Source of the DNA: Rotaria socialis | Lineage: Eukaryota; Rotifera; Eurotatoria; Philodinida; Philodinidae | Assembly (NCBI GenBank): GCA_905331475.1 | Contig: CAJNYU010002346.1 | Span: 62,001 to 126,000, forward strand | Length of the DNA stretch: 64,000 nt | Direction: 5' to 3' | Shown here: in pieces, positions 23,183-35,127 of the stretch | How the letters are laid out: the number at the start of each line of letters is the position of its first letter | How positions within the stretch are numbered: the first letter of the stretch is position 1 | Made by a program: the position numbers and the translations under genes | The notes under the pieces: generated by a model | Seen by the model: the letters and a program-made list of their open reading frames with translations, nothing else | What the model was told of the DNA's origin: nothing | Database searches by the model: none

Positions 23183-23996
23183 TTTTATGGAATGTAAAAA
23201 AGCTGTATAGAATAAAATATGCTTTTAGTCTACTAGCTGAGTTTCGTTCTTCGCCTTTGAGAAGAAACGATAGACAGAATGAAAAAGAAAAAAACTAGAA
23301 TACCGATATGGCTGTTGTTTTTTTTCTGTTTTATAGGCGAGGAAGAAGAAATAGGATCGAAGAACATCAACAAATGTTTTTTCTTTATGGTGAGAGAAAA
23401 AACGCGTTGTGCATTACTTTTTTGTGCTTACGATCAAATTGTTTTTGACATTTTCATATTTGATGAATGACGAAAATAGTTTTAGTAGAGAGAAGACTAG
23501 TGATTGAATTTTCTTTTTCTATTTTTATTTAACAGTAATTTTATGTGTAAAAATAGAAGCTAATCCTTTTTCGTTTATTTTCTTGCATTTTTGTACAATC
23601 TTCTATAGTTACAACTAGTCAAAACATAGAAACACCATTTCAACAATCGTAAAATCATTTGAATCATCAATTGATAAGATTGTATTTACTTTTATTTATC
23701 ACATCATATCATGAATCACAGTTGTATTGAAGAGCATAAAAACAAAAAAACAGTTCATTCGTATTTGCCTGATTCTTTGGAGGCAGGCATACATCTACAC
23801 CGCCCATTATCTTTTATTTTATTTTTATTTATTTCCTTCAATATTTGACAACATTTGAATCGCATAGGTTTCACATTTTTAGATATAATATTCATTGTTG
23901 TGTGCTATTTATGTCTTGCAAATGATATTTATTTATTTAATATTCGACCCCATGTAATTTTTATCTGCTTTTAAATATTCAATTATTTCTTCTACG
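23183..23996. other. Intergenic spacer before the OTU gene
   Basis: Divergent spacer of about 0.8 kb containing the 5' flanks of the secreted-protein gene (-) and the OTU gene (+). No other gene is supported; the frame at 23279-23470 is Lys/Phe-rich noise. Confidence 0.4.
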
Positions 23997-26900
23997 ATGA
24001 CTGAATCAACTAGTTTATCAGGAACGTTGACTCGTACTTCAAAACAACTTGATACAGTACATCATCATTATTTTAATTCGTTTCAAAATTATTGTTGTGG
24101 TCCAAAAGCTCGATCAACATCATCATCATCAAATAAAGACCATTTGCCAATTCCCGAAAGGTTTAAAGTACAATCTAGTGAAATACTAAATAGTATTAAT
24201 CAAAATCTAATTGAACGCCTTTCTGAAACTGCACAATTTACAAGTGTGTTACCACGTGGCTTCTTTGATCGAGACGATTTAACAGAAAGTCAGCGATATT
24301 TAATCGATCGTCTTATGTTTAAAATGATGCATGAAACTCAAGTTATTAATTGGATGTCATCATTGAAAAAACTGTATCCGGTTCGCACATCAGGCAATGG
24401 TAATTGTCTTCTTCATGCTGTACTCATAGCTATGGTTGGAGTACATGATTTTGACTTATATTTACGTGATCGACTTCGTCAATTTATGGATAAGAACAAG
24501 GCCGTACTGAAAGGAAGTTGGAGAACTGAACGAATCAGAACAGACAAAATGTATGGTATTCAAAGTGAAGATTCTAAACTTGATATTGTAAGTCTAAGTT
24601 TTTAAAAAACAATTAAACAAATACAATTCATATGATGATTTTTTTTCTTTGTAACAAGGAATGGGAAGAATTGTGTGATCTTGTTCGATATGAAAATTCT
24701 GATGATGGACAAATAGCATCAAGTTTTCAATTTCTCGAAGCTGTACATATATTTTCTATATGTAATATGCTGCGACGACCAATTATTGTTTTATCTGAAG
24801 ATGTTGTACGTAATAAACATGGAGAAGCTATTGCATACAACGACTTATTCGGTGTTTATTTACCTACTCTTTCAAAGGCAGCAGATTGCGTTCTTGTACC
24901 GATTGTGTTAGCCTATGATCAATCTCATTTTTGTCCTCTACAAGCTAACGATTTGGATTCAGGAACAACACAAGATAATTTTCTTCCACTTTATCAATCA
25001 AGTGAACATGCTCGAAACCAAAAATTATTACCCATTCGATTTTTAGGCAGAGAGGACAATCTCGAACAGAACAATAAATTACTTCAAAGTTATCTACGCA
25101 TAAAAAAACTAGCTTATTATCCAGATTTAAAGGCTCAGCCGATAAAAATCATATGTGCTGAACTGGGTATTAAATCATTACGAGAGAGAGACAACTTTTT
25201 TTTTCTCTACTATGAATATGTTTTGGATTTTATTGAAACAGAAAAGAAAAAGAAACAAAACGGAGAAGATATACAAAGACAAGAACTAGAACATTATTCT
25301 TCCAATCAACCATCATATAACAATGGTCAAGGAACATTAAGCGAACAAGATAGTGTATCTCCACCAGCCTATTCATCAGTGTCAACAAGATTCAATGACA
25401 ATAGAAATCAAGTTAGTCATGAACGACGAGCGTCATATGATAAAGCTGTGTCTCGTGGAGAAACTTATACACCATCGAATAATCACTATTCTGAAGCACA
25501 AAATTTACAAAAACCACAAACTCACGTATACATAAAGTATGATAATCATCAACAAAGTAATGGGAAATCGACAGTACTTGCAAGTGAATGGGATTCGACT
25601 AATAATGATCTCATGTCTAATGGTAAAACAGCAATCAATAATAATAATAGTCCACGAGGAAATGAGTCAAAACTAAAACAAGGTAAGTTATTTTTCTACT
25701 AAATAATTTTTAGATGTTTGAAAAATAAAATATTGCTAATATTTTGTTGATTTTTGTGCGTATTTCTGCTATTAATTTTAACAACAAAAGCTCTACAAAT
25801 TAAATATATATTTTTTATTGACTGAATTTTAATTTTTGTTTCTTAATCACGATTTCGAAATCTAGAACATTTTTTCTCTGGTTTCTAGTGGCTCTGGCGT
25901 GTTTACGACCTAGATTTGTTAATGATTGATGTAAGAGTGCGTTATAGATTAATTCTTTTGTTTTTCTTGATTACATCAATAATTTTCTTGTTCGAAAATT
26001 CTTTCATTTCCTTCAATATTTACCAACAATACTTGCCTACGCTTGCTTTTTCTTTGTATAATATAACGCTTTCGTTTACACACGCATACATGTAAAATTC
26101 TAATAAGAATTACATGGGGTCATCGTAATCATTTATTACGAGTAGAATTCTTTAAAATCATATTTTATTTATATATCCTTTTATAGACACGAATAGTCGA
26201 AGTTCGATGTGTTGTATTATTTAAATATTCAGGAGATAAAAGTGAGGCATTGATTTTGGTTGTTCTCTTGTTGAATTTTTACGTTTGATTTTTCTTCAAT
26301 TTACTGATTAACTTTGGTTTGCTTCGCAAATTGCATTGCATCATAGAACAGTGATCGAAACGCTGCGATTTTTATCACTTTACTAGAATTAATATTAAAC
26401 TGCATTCTTGATTTAGTTTTTTTAATTCATATTTTACGTAATTCACCTTTTAGGCTCAGAACAGCACCTTGGTCTTACTCGAATTCCAGTTAGTTATGTT
26501 AAAACCGATTTTTCAAAACCGCATTTTATTGATTTCGAACCACACTTAAATCAACTTCACACATGCTATGGCTGCCATCATTATTTTAGTAGTTTATCAT
26601 CAGCTAGTCTATGTACGGAATGTGAGAACGATCGAAAATATCGCAATTCACGTTATGTTAAATCGGACTCGTCATCAACAAATTTGATCGATTTCGACCA
26701 AAAAACAGATCGAATTCGGCCATGTATTATTTGTAAAATGAATTTTGATGATATATCCTCAACTGGTTTATGTTCTAACTGCTGTGATTATAATAGAAAT
26801 CGCCCGTTGCCACGACAAGTTGTTCTCTTACGACCTTCACCGTTAGGTGTTTATCCAACATCATATTCAAGCTCGGATTTTATTTCTCCAATATCATCAT

Positions 26901-27031
26901 CGTCTAAAATGAAAGGCCAAATAAAGATATTATGTTCAAAATGTAACTATTTAAATGTGTTGCATGGCACAGCATACGGAGCGAGTAGATGCTCAATATG
27001 TCAGAATGTTTTAAATGTGCCACATTACTGA
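23997..27031 (+). CDS. OTU-domain deubiquitinase, A20/Cezanne-like, with C-terminal zinc fingers
   Basis: Predicted cysteine protease that cleaves ubiquitin chains, of the A20/OTUD7 branch of OTU enzymes. Three exons: 23997-24587, 24659-25682, 26454-27031; 730 aa. The catalytic block is VRTSGNGNCLLHAV with Cys137; then SFQFLEAVHIF, NMLRRPIIVLSE and the His block YDQSHFCPL with His287, all characteristic of this branch. A low-complexity, Asn/Ser-rich linker follows. The last exon carries two short A20-type fingers (CYGCHHYF...LCTEC; CIICKMNF...LCSNC) and a final CSKC...CSIC pair ending the protein. Human A20 has seven fingers, so this is a reduced version. Whether it edits or only removes ubiquitin cannot be told. 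It is followed on the same strand by two B-box-like genes. Confidence 0.88.
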
Positions 27032-29501
27032 GTAATAATAATCGAGTTAATCTATAAAAACAACAAAAATAGAACAGTCATACGATGATTATCTCGAGTG
27101 TGTTTTCATGTGATAGTGTTACGTTTACATTAAGTTGATGGATGAAGTAATGCGTTAGTTCCTTTTCTCTGTATAGTTTTTTTCTTTTTGGTAAAAATTG
27201 TTTTATGTCTTACGAGTACAACAACGAACAATGTAAAAAGTTACAATTCTTTTTCTTGTGTTATTTTGGTTTTTTAATATGTGGTGTCTTTTTTGCTTTA
27301 TTTCTAGTGTTTCTTTTCACGATGAAAATATTTTCCCTATATTTTTTTTTCTCTCGATGGTATTAAAGTAAAAATTTTCAATAACAATATATTAAAATAA
27401 TCATTCAATGTTTTATTTTAATCTTAGATTATTAATAGTATGAAATCTATTTTTAATACTATGTACATAATGGATATGTACAAATCGCGAGGATTGTTGT
27501 ATGAAACGAGAAATATTTCTATACGAATAACGATGTGGAAGTAAACGAAAACAGATAATTGCGTATACTTCGACAAGACCAATAGAACGAAAACTCATAG
27601 TCTTGGCTGATATTGATTCATGAAGAATAACAAATTATTTAACAATTGCAGTAGAGGTTTCAATAATTTCAAAATATTTCAATACAATAAAAGAAAACAA
27701 TATGGTTAAGATTTACTATCAACTTTAAAGTTTGCTGATGTTAAGAAACATATGTATATTACTTTTACAATATCAACGAAAATGCATGGATTTATATTAT
27801 TGTAGACAACATCGCAATTAAAACAGCAGTAAAATCAATGCAGAATTATGATAAACTGCGTATGTAAGGAAGTAAGAAATCGTTCTTGTTAAAGATAGTT
27901 GTTAAGGTATCCTGCGCTTCAGTAGGAAAGAATGATAGAAATAAACTGTATAATTTGTCAATAGCAAAAGCAAGTGACTCGTGGCCTTTAGATAAGTGTA
28001 CATGAGATTTATAGCTTAGACGACGATTGAAAAAATTGTTTTTGCATGGCCTTCCTTTCTTTCTTTCTTTGAGTATTTAGTTGCATATCAATTCATAGCA
28101 GTTATATACCCTTCGATTGTTTTATCCTCGATTTTCTTGAGAGAATATTGTCTATTTATGAATTTCATTGTGGCGATGATTTTTCTTCATAGAATATTGC
28201 TTTAAATAGTATCAAGCAAGGTGACATCCGAAGGTCTTCTTCTCAAATTGCTGAAAATAGAAGATTGCTAGTTGTTGGTCTTATCAATTTTTGTGAGATT
28301 AGATGCGTCGGCATTTAACCTTGGGAAGAACTTTACATCAGTACAATAACTTTTCAACTTCAAATACTTCGAAACTCTGAATTTCAATCAGTCAAAATTC
28401 ATCAGAAATAATTATTCTTAAGCAATATTTATAGTGAGCAGCATTAGAAGCAGTTTCAGGAAAAGTCGATGTACTGTAAGTTTTCTTTCATTAAATTAGA
28501 TTTAAAATTAAGTGACTTTTTTTTCTAAATGTTGAGTTTTATTCTCGAAACTTTAGAAGGCTAAGCAAGAACGTGAATCAACTCTAAGAACATATCAGTT
28601 CTCTCTCATTTCTTAGAGATAGACTTGGCTGACATCGATTTGGCTAATTCTTTAGATGAGCATTGTACATACGATGAAGGTAGTTAAACCATGTTAGATT
28701 TCCTTAAATTCAGTTATTCTAACATTACTAAACGTGACTAGTACGTCGACTATTTGCTATCGCTATTTTTTTTGCCTATTTCAAAGTTTATTGTATTACT
28801 TGCCCTTGGTAACGATGCAGACATGACTTTCTTATCTTGCACAAAGGTTGAAAATTGTTTGCTTGTTGTAATCTACATCTGAAATAGAATTGCGTTTTGA
28901 TTGCAAAGCTCAAAAATCGCTAGTAATCTTTTTTTAAAAACTATTTCTTGTATTTACATATCTTGTTGTCGTATGATCTAGAGAATTATTCTTCCTGTTT
29001 CTTGTGGCTTACTCGTTTAACTTTTTATTTTTGAACTTTGGAGGCAGTTGAGTCATATGACTGAAGAACAATTCATTGGTGTACTTTCTGTTGAATTTAT
29101 CAAATCTACTTTTCATATTTATGTATCCTTGACAAAACAAAACAAAATAGAAATGTTATCATATAACTAGTTGCCAAAGCCCTATAGAAGAATTTATTAC
29201 AAATTCATTCTTGTCCTATCGTTGTTAGATAATTATCTTTGATAAGTATACTTTTATAGATCATAAAAATATACGTCTGATTATGATAGTAGACTTATGA
29301 AAAATACGATACATCTCTGTTGAATCGGTTCGTGCTGAGAACTTTTCATATAATTACATATCGACTAAGATAGAAGTTCAACAATAGTATCAAATGTGTC
29401 CTTAAATATTCGTATCTCTATTATACGCTTTTTTCTCATTCATCAGAATTGAATTCTTATTTTTCTTTCCAGACGATTTATCACGTTGACTGAAAGAAAA
29501 A
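27032..29501. other. Intergenic region with possible exon remnants
   Basis: About 2.5 kb without a convincing gene. A CTTT run lies at about 28054-28075. One exon-like segment (28618-28680, +) bounded by TTCTTAG and a GT donor encodes IDLADIDLANSLDEH in one frame, but I found no partner exons. The frame at 27413-27598 (-) is featureless. Confidence 0.4.
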
Positions 29502-30389
29502 ATGAACTGTACGTGCTGTAACCAACGTAAGAGTAGTACACGTTGTGAAGGCTGTCAACGATTATTTTGTCTCCAATGCATGAATGCACATCACGACGAA
29601 CTTATGGTAGAATTCGAAACATTATTCGGAGTTCAAAATGAATTAAAAGAATCATTGGGTGTTGTTCAATTAAATTGGCAAAACAATAAAGATTTTACTT
29701 GTTTAACTGAAATCGATCAATGGGAACTGGAAGTTACAAACCGTATTCGACTGATTGCGGGTAACGCTCGAAAAATTGCCAATGAAATGATGGCAAAGCA
29801 TATGTCTGATATTCGTCATCGACTTGATCAACTTACTTTTGATATGGAACAACGCCAACAAGAAGGAAATTATTTAGATAATGATATCAATGAAATACGA
29901 AATCAACTACAACAATTAAATTCTACGATTAAAAATGCAAATGAAAAAATCCGAATTAATTATTCGACAACTAACAAACTCGATTGGAATTCTCTGTTGC
30001 ATGTTACCATGAGCAAAAATTCAATGGAAAGAAAAATTGCAGATAGTTGTTTTGATTTGTCAGATTTCTTTTATGAAGAGGAAACTACTCAAGATAAAAT
30101 TTGGAAGAATATACGAAAATTCATAAAAAAAAAACATCTAAGCAAGGATATCAAAGGTCAGCAGTCAATTCCTAAATGTAAAACATCTTCGATATTTGAG
30201 CCAATCGTTCTTACTTCAATCGGTACACCGACGCGTTCCGTTACAAAGGCGCATTCTGATGCCTATTCCATGCCAAGTATCTCTGATGGTATGCGACAAA
30301 ATTCTCTTCAGGACGCAGAATCCTTGAATTACGTCTCCTTAACTACAAATAGCTATGATCAACTACTTCCTCAGGGTTCTGATGCCTAA
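29502..30389 (+). CDS. B-box-like zinc-finger/coiled-coil protein, copy 1
   Basis: Single-exon 295-aa protein. The N-terminus (MNCTCC...RCEGC...FCLQC...AHH) has the paired Cys spacing and trailing His of a B-box-type zinc finger. A helical, Glu/Gln-rich segment follows (about residues 60-160, with HRLDQLTFDMEQRQQEG and IRNQLQQLNSTIKNAN), probably a coiled coil as in TRIM-type B-box proteins. There is no RING before it and no recognisable C-terminal domain; the C-terminal third is basic and Ser/Thr-rich. It aligns over its N-terminal 170 residues with the next gene, so the two are tandem duplicates. Partner and function unknown; scaffold or ubiquitin-related roles are inference. Confidence 0.72.
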   Translation: MNCTCCNQRKSSTRCEGCQRLFCLQCMNAHHDELMVEFETLFGVQNELKESLGVVQLNWQNNKDFTCLTEIDQWELEVTNRIRLIAGNARKIANEMMAKHMSDIRHRLDQLTFDMEQRQQEGNYLDNDINEIRNQLQQLNSTIKNANEKIRINYSTTNKLDWNSLLHVTMSKNSMERKIADSCFDLSDFFYEEETTQDKIWKNIRKFIKKKHLSKDIKGQQSIPKCKTSSIFEPIVLTSIGTPTRSVTKAHSDAYSMPSISDGMRQNSLQDAESLNYVSLTTNSYDQLLPQGSDA

Positions 30390-30576
30390 AGTCAATAGAA
30401 TGATTCATAACAGTAATACGCACTACTCATAGTCAGAAAAAAAACCAAGTACAAATGTGAATTCAATTTCATAAGAATTTTTTCAAAATAAAATCATTTT
30501 TAATTTTTATGTTCTGATTTATGTTGAATAAAATAAATTCTATCAACTTATTTGTATAATTTTAGATAGTTAGATA

Positions 30577-31497
30577 ATGTCATTCAGTTATTCAGCCTTG
30601 TGTGCTATATGCAAACACAATCCAAGTACTACGTCATGTCAAGGTTGTAAAGGAAAATATTGCTCAACATGTATATCTGAGCACCGTGCTGAACTATCGA
30701 GAGAGCTCGATGGTCTATTTAATGTTCGTAACGAACTTGTTGAAAATATTAGTAATCTTTCAACAAAAATGTATCCACGCTTTGATGACATTGACCTGTG
30801 GGAAAAAGAAATGCATGGACATATTGATTTTATTGCCTCTACAGCACGAGATCAAGTTCGACAGTTTCAATCAGAATCAAGTAAAAATGTTCGCATTGAA
30901 CTTGATAAAATCTCAAAAGAATTACAAGAAAGACAAAAAACTGGTGGATATATTGAAGATGATCTTAATCGAATAAGACAACAATTCAAAAATCTTGATA
31001 GTATTATACAACAATCTAATGAACAAATTCGTATTGATACTTCTGTTTCGAATAATATTGATTGGAATTCATTAATACGTGTTATGCCCATGCATGCAAG
31101 TCGAACAAGTTCAATTTCAAACAATGTTCAAGCAAATCAAGCACCAAATTATTTTCAAAAGCATCCAGCGCCAAGCTATTTTCAAACAAATCGAAATCTC
31201 TATAATCCTTCTGATTCACGTAAAACTATTTATTTAATTACACAATAGAAATCATTTTTAGTTTTCTTTTCAGTATCAAATAGTAAAAAATCTATGCCTT
31301 ATCAGCAAGTCTACTCCAGAGAATCTACATCTATACCATATAGAACAGGCATGCCACTAAATTCTACTCGCGGTGCATCGATGAGTACGGGCAATCCAAT
31401 TAGACATTTCACCTGTATTGGTTGTAAAACAGTAAATGATTATCATCCAAATGAACGCAATATTTGTTCAACTTGTAAATGCCCTGCTCCATTGTAG
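30577..31497 (+). CDS. B-box-like zinc-finger/coiled-coil protein, copy 2, with C-terminal CxxC pair
   Basis: Tandem paralogue of the preceding gene. Exons 30577-31219 and 31274-31497 join across a 54-bp intron, giving 288 aa. The B-box-like N-terminus (CAIC...SCQGC...YCSTC...HR), the FNVRNELVENI segment and the coiled coil ending NNIDWNSLIRV match copy 1 (NKLDWNSLLHV). The second exon adds a zinc-ribbon-like end, CIGC-x15-CSTC. Reading through the intron would stop at 31248 and lose this motif; the spliced form is preferred because the acceptor TTTTCAG and phase fit. The terminal CxxC pair resembles the one ending the upstream OTU protein. Confidence 0.72.
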
Positions 31498-31663
31498 TAT
31501 TGAATTGAATTTTTTTTCTCATGATCAAGTCTTTTATATATTACTTTTGCGTGCTCTTAATAATTTTTGCCCGACAATTTCTCACCTATCCGTCAGCTAA
31601 AAATGTTTTTCGTTGGTACATTTTTATTCATATAATGATAAATTTAATAAAGAAAATTTTTAT

Positions 31664-32281
31664 TTAAAGTGCAGCCAATAGAATACCAACTGCAATTGCT
31701 ATCAAGAATGCCAAGAAATGTAGAAGAACTTCTTTTGGAAATGAAGGAAACGTGTCAGCATAACGTTTTGTATAAACTAAACAATCGATTTCGGCTACAC
31801 TATTTCCCGCACATTCTCGTCGAACATTATCCAGTGCAGCTTGCTCAACAGCAGCTAATCTTTCGTTTGCACTACGTGAATCAAGTGGCACAGCTATCCA
31901 TTCACAATCAAGACCGGTTGGCCCAGCAAATTTTGCTCGTAAGAGACGTGTTGCATTAAGCAGACTACGATTTTCAATAAATACATAAATATTATAAGCT
32001 GATATTGCAATATATATCAAGCCAAAAATAATAGGAACGGCAACAAATGCAGCTTTGAGTAAAGCAAGAACTGCAAAAGCCATTGATGCGATCCATACAA
32101 CAGCTACGATTGATCGAAACAAGAGAAAACGGTTACCAAACATACTTAATTTACGATTAGCGGATACGGCATTGTAATTTTGAACAGCAAAATTGTATCT
32201 TGCTGAATATGTAGCACGTACAAAAATACGGAAACCTGTTGGTTCCGCAGGAGGCACAGCATATTTTTTTGCAGTAGACAT
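31664..32281 (-). CDS. Unknown three-helix membrane protein
   Basis: Single-exon 205-aa protein that I do not recognise. Hydrophobic segments lie at about residues 55-75, 78-101 and 184-205 (the C-terminus, ending IAVGILLAAL). Between them sits a hydrophilic, charged region with DCEWIAVPLDSRSANERL. There is no signal peptide; the N-terminus MSTAKKYAVPPAEPTGFRIF is cytosolic-like. Coding use differs from the neighbours: Ala is very frequent and the frame is richer in GC codons. It could be a small ER or Golgi membrane protein. It converges with the B-box gene, 166 bp between stops. Confidence 0.7.
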   Translation of the reverse strand: MSTAKKYAVPPAEPTGFRIFVRATYSARYNFAVQNYNAVSANRKLSMFGNRFLLFRSIVAVVWIASMAFAVLALLKAAFVAVPIIFGLIYIAISAYNIYVFIENRSLLNATRLLRAKFAGPTGLDCEWIAVPLDSRSANERLAAVEQAALDNVRRECAGNSVAEIDCLVYTKRYADTFPSFPKEVLLHFLAFLIAIAVGILLAAL

Positions 32282-33113
32282 GTTGTCAATTTGGTTTACT
32301 CAGAATAAAATTTCAAAGTAAACATATTAGTAATACACATTCTTATCTTTACATTAAATGTAAAGATACTTTTTTTTCTTTTTGATAGTGTTGTTATCAT
32401 CAATATAGCAAACAAAAAAGAGACGAAAAGAATGAATATACTACTGTGGTGATATGTTAGTTAAAAACGAATCATTTGCCTTCGCAATAAATTTGGTTTA
32501 AATAATAGAATAACAACAACATGACTTGAATATTTAGCATTACGGATTTCGGATCTTGAGTAATTTATCTTCGAGAACACATCATAAGCAAAGGTCATTT
32601 TTGAAAGTTTTGTAAAAGATTACGTTCTCATTTTTTTTTTCATCAAAATATCTGCTATCTACATTTGACTCATTCTCTATATAAAAGATGTTCCTGTAAA
32701 AGATGATAGCGATACATGCAGTATAAATGATTCTATATACATATAGCAGTTAGAATGATTCAACGGGTGTAAAAAAAATGAAACATCAGTTGCAGCATTG
32801 TTATCAAAATAATAACTTATTGGTACATACATGGAATTGTGAGTCCATAAGAATGGGCTACATGCACTGCGCTTAGTTTATTCAAGTTTAGTTTTGCCAC
32901 TGATAAGTATATTTAAACTTCTGTGAAAGAGACTCTTCATCAACTATTCTATTACACATCAGTAATAATTAATGAAAAATAGATTATTTATTTATGATTA
33001 GGCTAAAAATATGAAAAATAAAAATAATATTAATATTCTATCTAATCGTATGCTGGTCAGTTTTTCTAATATTATATTGTTCACAACCAATAACAATATG
33101 AAAAATGTTTTGC
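32282..33113. other. Intergenic spacer, 0.8 kb
   Basis: AT-rich region upstream of the membrane-protein gene and downstream of the paraoxonase gene (both minus). No further feature seen. Confidence 0.4.
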
Positions 33114-34965
33114 TTAGAAGATGTCGTGACATAATAAAATTCCAGGATCTAATAAGCCACCGACAAGAAGATGTTTCTCATATAATGCACCGATAGTTGA
33201 TGCTGACAGCAGTTCACCACGTGTAAGTAATAGAGTTTCATATGTTGAACCTATGTTGATAGGAAATCGATGAGTTAGTAGTTCGAAGAACGAAATAAGT
33301 TTTTACTTGATTTCGGATTACGGAAAAGTATAACTTCACAAGGCGCATGATATTTGCTCGGATTTGCTACGTGCAGAAAGAATTCAATTGCCTTTGGATG
33401 ACCGGCAACACTAAGTTGATCATATGAATCAACATTAATATTATCTACTAAAAATGGTGCATAAAGACTTTGTGTGTAAGTTAATGAATTATTTTCTGCA
33501 TGACGTTGATACACACGAACCTGAAAAAACAAATAATCAGAATCTGTTTTTTTCTGTAAAGATTACAATATAGCATTTAACTGACTCTTTTTTCTATACT
33601 TGAAGCTACATATATTGTCTTACGATCTAATGAACTAGCAATACCATTGGCCAAAATAATAGAATCAACAATCTACACAAATGAATGTATCGAAATTTCA
33701 AAAATAATGACATATTCTATTCGTTTACCACAGAACATTTCCATCGATTTGTTTTTGAACATAATAATAAATCAGTCCAAGGGCGTTTGGTAAAAACTTC
33801 GAAAGTATGCATTAAGACTGATTTATCTTTTGTATGATGATAAACATTTGTGAGATAGAATGCGTTCTCGTCGATTACTAATACATCGTCAGGTGCTATG
33901 TTTTAAAAATAATTTTAAGAAATTAATTTATTCATATACAGTGTAACAAAGGTTAATAGTTACAATATTGTACAATTGATTATTTATATGAGAGCATTAA
34001 TGTGTTTAGCTGTTTTAGCATGCGTTTATTTCAATAAAAAGCAGCTACCCGTAAAAAGAGGATTAACAACTGAATCAATCCACTTGATTTGATCGCCATT
34101 TGATGAATCAATTTCAAAAATTTCTACAGATCCTATAATTTCTCCATTATTCATTCGATAATTTGTCATATATAACTAAATAGTAATTAAATTCGAATAT
34201 AAACATCTCGTATCGAATTTATCTTACTCGATCATTTTTTCCTTTTAATAGATTCACTCCTAGCGGATGAAAATGTTCGAATGGATAATTTTTTAAATGT
34301 AATTCCTTAAATGTTTCTGCTTCTATATCAAACATGTAGATTTTTCCACGTTTTTTGTCTTTTGCATCGGATAAATTATACGAATTAAGCCATAAAGCAC
34401 GATAATCACCAGCCAAATAAGCAATACTCTTTCCATAATCAATTACCAAATCTTCAAAAGCTAGATCCTCTATAGTAAAAATTCGTCAAAGTCAAATTGT
34501 ATTAAGTTTTCAGAATATAATGAAATCATATTGAAGATACTGCGATAAAACTTTCTGTCCTATATCAAGACATTCACGAAAGATAACCAATGAATAAGAC
34601 TCAAAGATCTCTCGTAAAACTCAGAGCGAAACGAATTTCATATTAAATGAAGTTCACAAAGAATAGAATGTTGTTCAATCGAAAAAACACTTCTGTCGAA
34701 AAACGAGTTTCTAAATAAAATAAGTCATACGATTTTTCAAAAGGTACAAGATACCGATCGATTTTTTTCATAGCCGACTATTGGCTTGCTTTCGAAAGGC
34801 AAGAAAAATTTTCCGTGAATTACCTCCACCCGATGGTATCATTAATCGACATTTATTGAGTCCTTTTGTTTCGATCTGTCGAAATAATCCCAAATCTACC
34901 AAATACTTTCCAATAAATGCAGCAATTATAGCGAAGAAAAACCAGATGACCAAAGATTTAGTCAT
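33114..34965 (-). CDS. Paraoxonase/arylesterase family protein
   Basis: Calcium-dependent lactonase/arylesterase family with a six-bladed beta-propeller. Seven exons: 34824-34965, 34228-34469, 34049-34175, 33729-33895, 33586-33672, 33307-33520, 33114-33250; 371 aa (355 in human PON1). A hydrophobic signal anchor lies at about residues 4-22. Family signatures: GGEDLAF (the Glu/Asp calcium pair), HPLGV (catalytic-site His equivalent of PON1 His115), LANGIASS (calcium Asn), LVDNINVD (Asp-Asn calcium pair), and a C-terminal GALYEKHLLVGG like the PON GKLLIGT strand. At the PON1 Asn168 calcium position the sequence reads PDDVLVIDE, so Asn is replaced by Asp. The start lies 162 bp after the NEK1 stop, with an acceptor-like TTTTTAG 8 nt before the ATG. 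Confidence 0.88.
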
Positions 34966-34982
34966 GGTTATATCTAAAAATA
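34966..34982 (-). promoter_or_regulatory. Acceptor-like site before paraoxonase ATG
   Basis: On the minus strand ATTTTTAG lies 8 nt before the ATG, 162 bp after the NEK1 stop. A candidate trans-splice acceptor. Confidence 0.5.
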
Positions 34983-35127
34983 TATTGATATTAGAAAGAA
35001 GAGCAAAAATTCATATAAGATTCTCATGAAATGAATACAATAAAGTAAGAATATCGAAAAACAAAATGTTAAAATCGTACAGAATAATAATATTATTATC
35101 ACAAACAACACAGACATTGCAGATTCT

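Noticed and set aside
28618-28680. Exon-like segment encoding IDLADIDLANSLDEH
   Set aside because: No flanking exons in phase and no recognisable family, so not called as a gene.
31220-31248. Read-through end of B-box copy 2 without splicing
   Set aside because: The GT-AG intron keeps phase and restores a conserved-looking zinc motif in the next exon.
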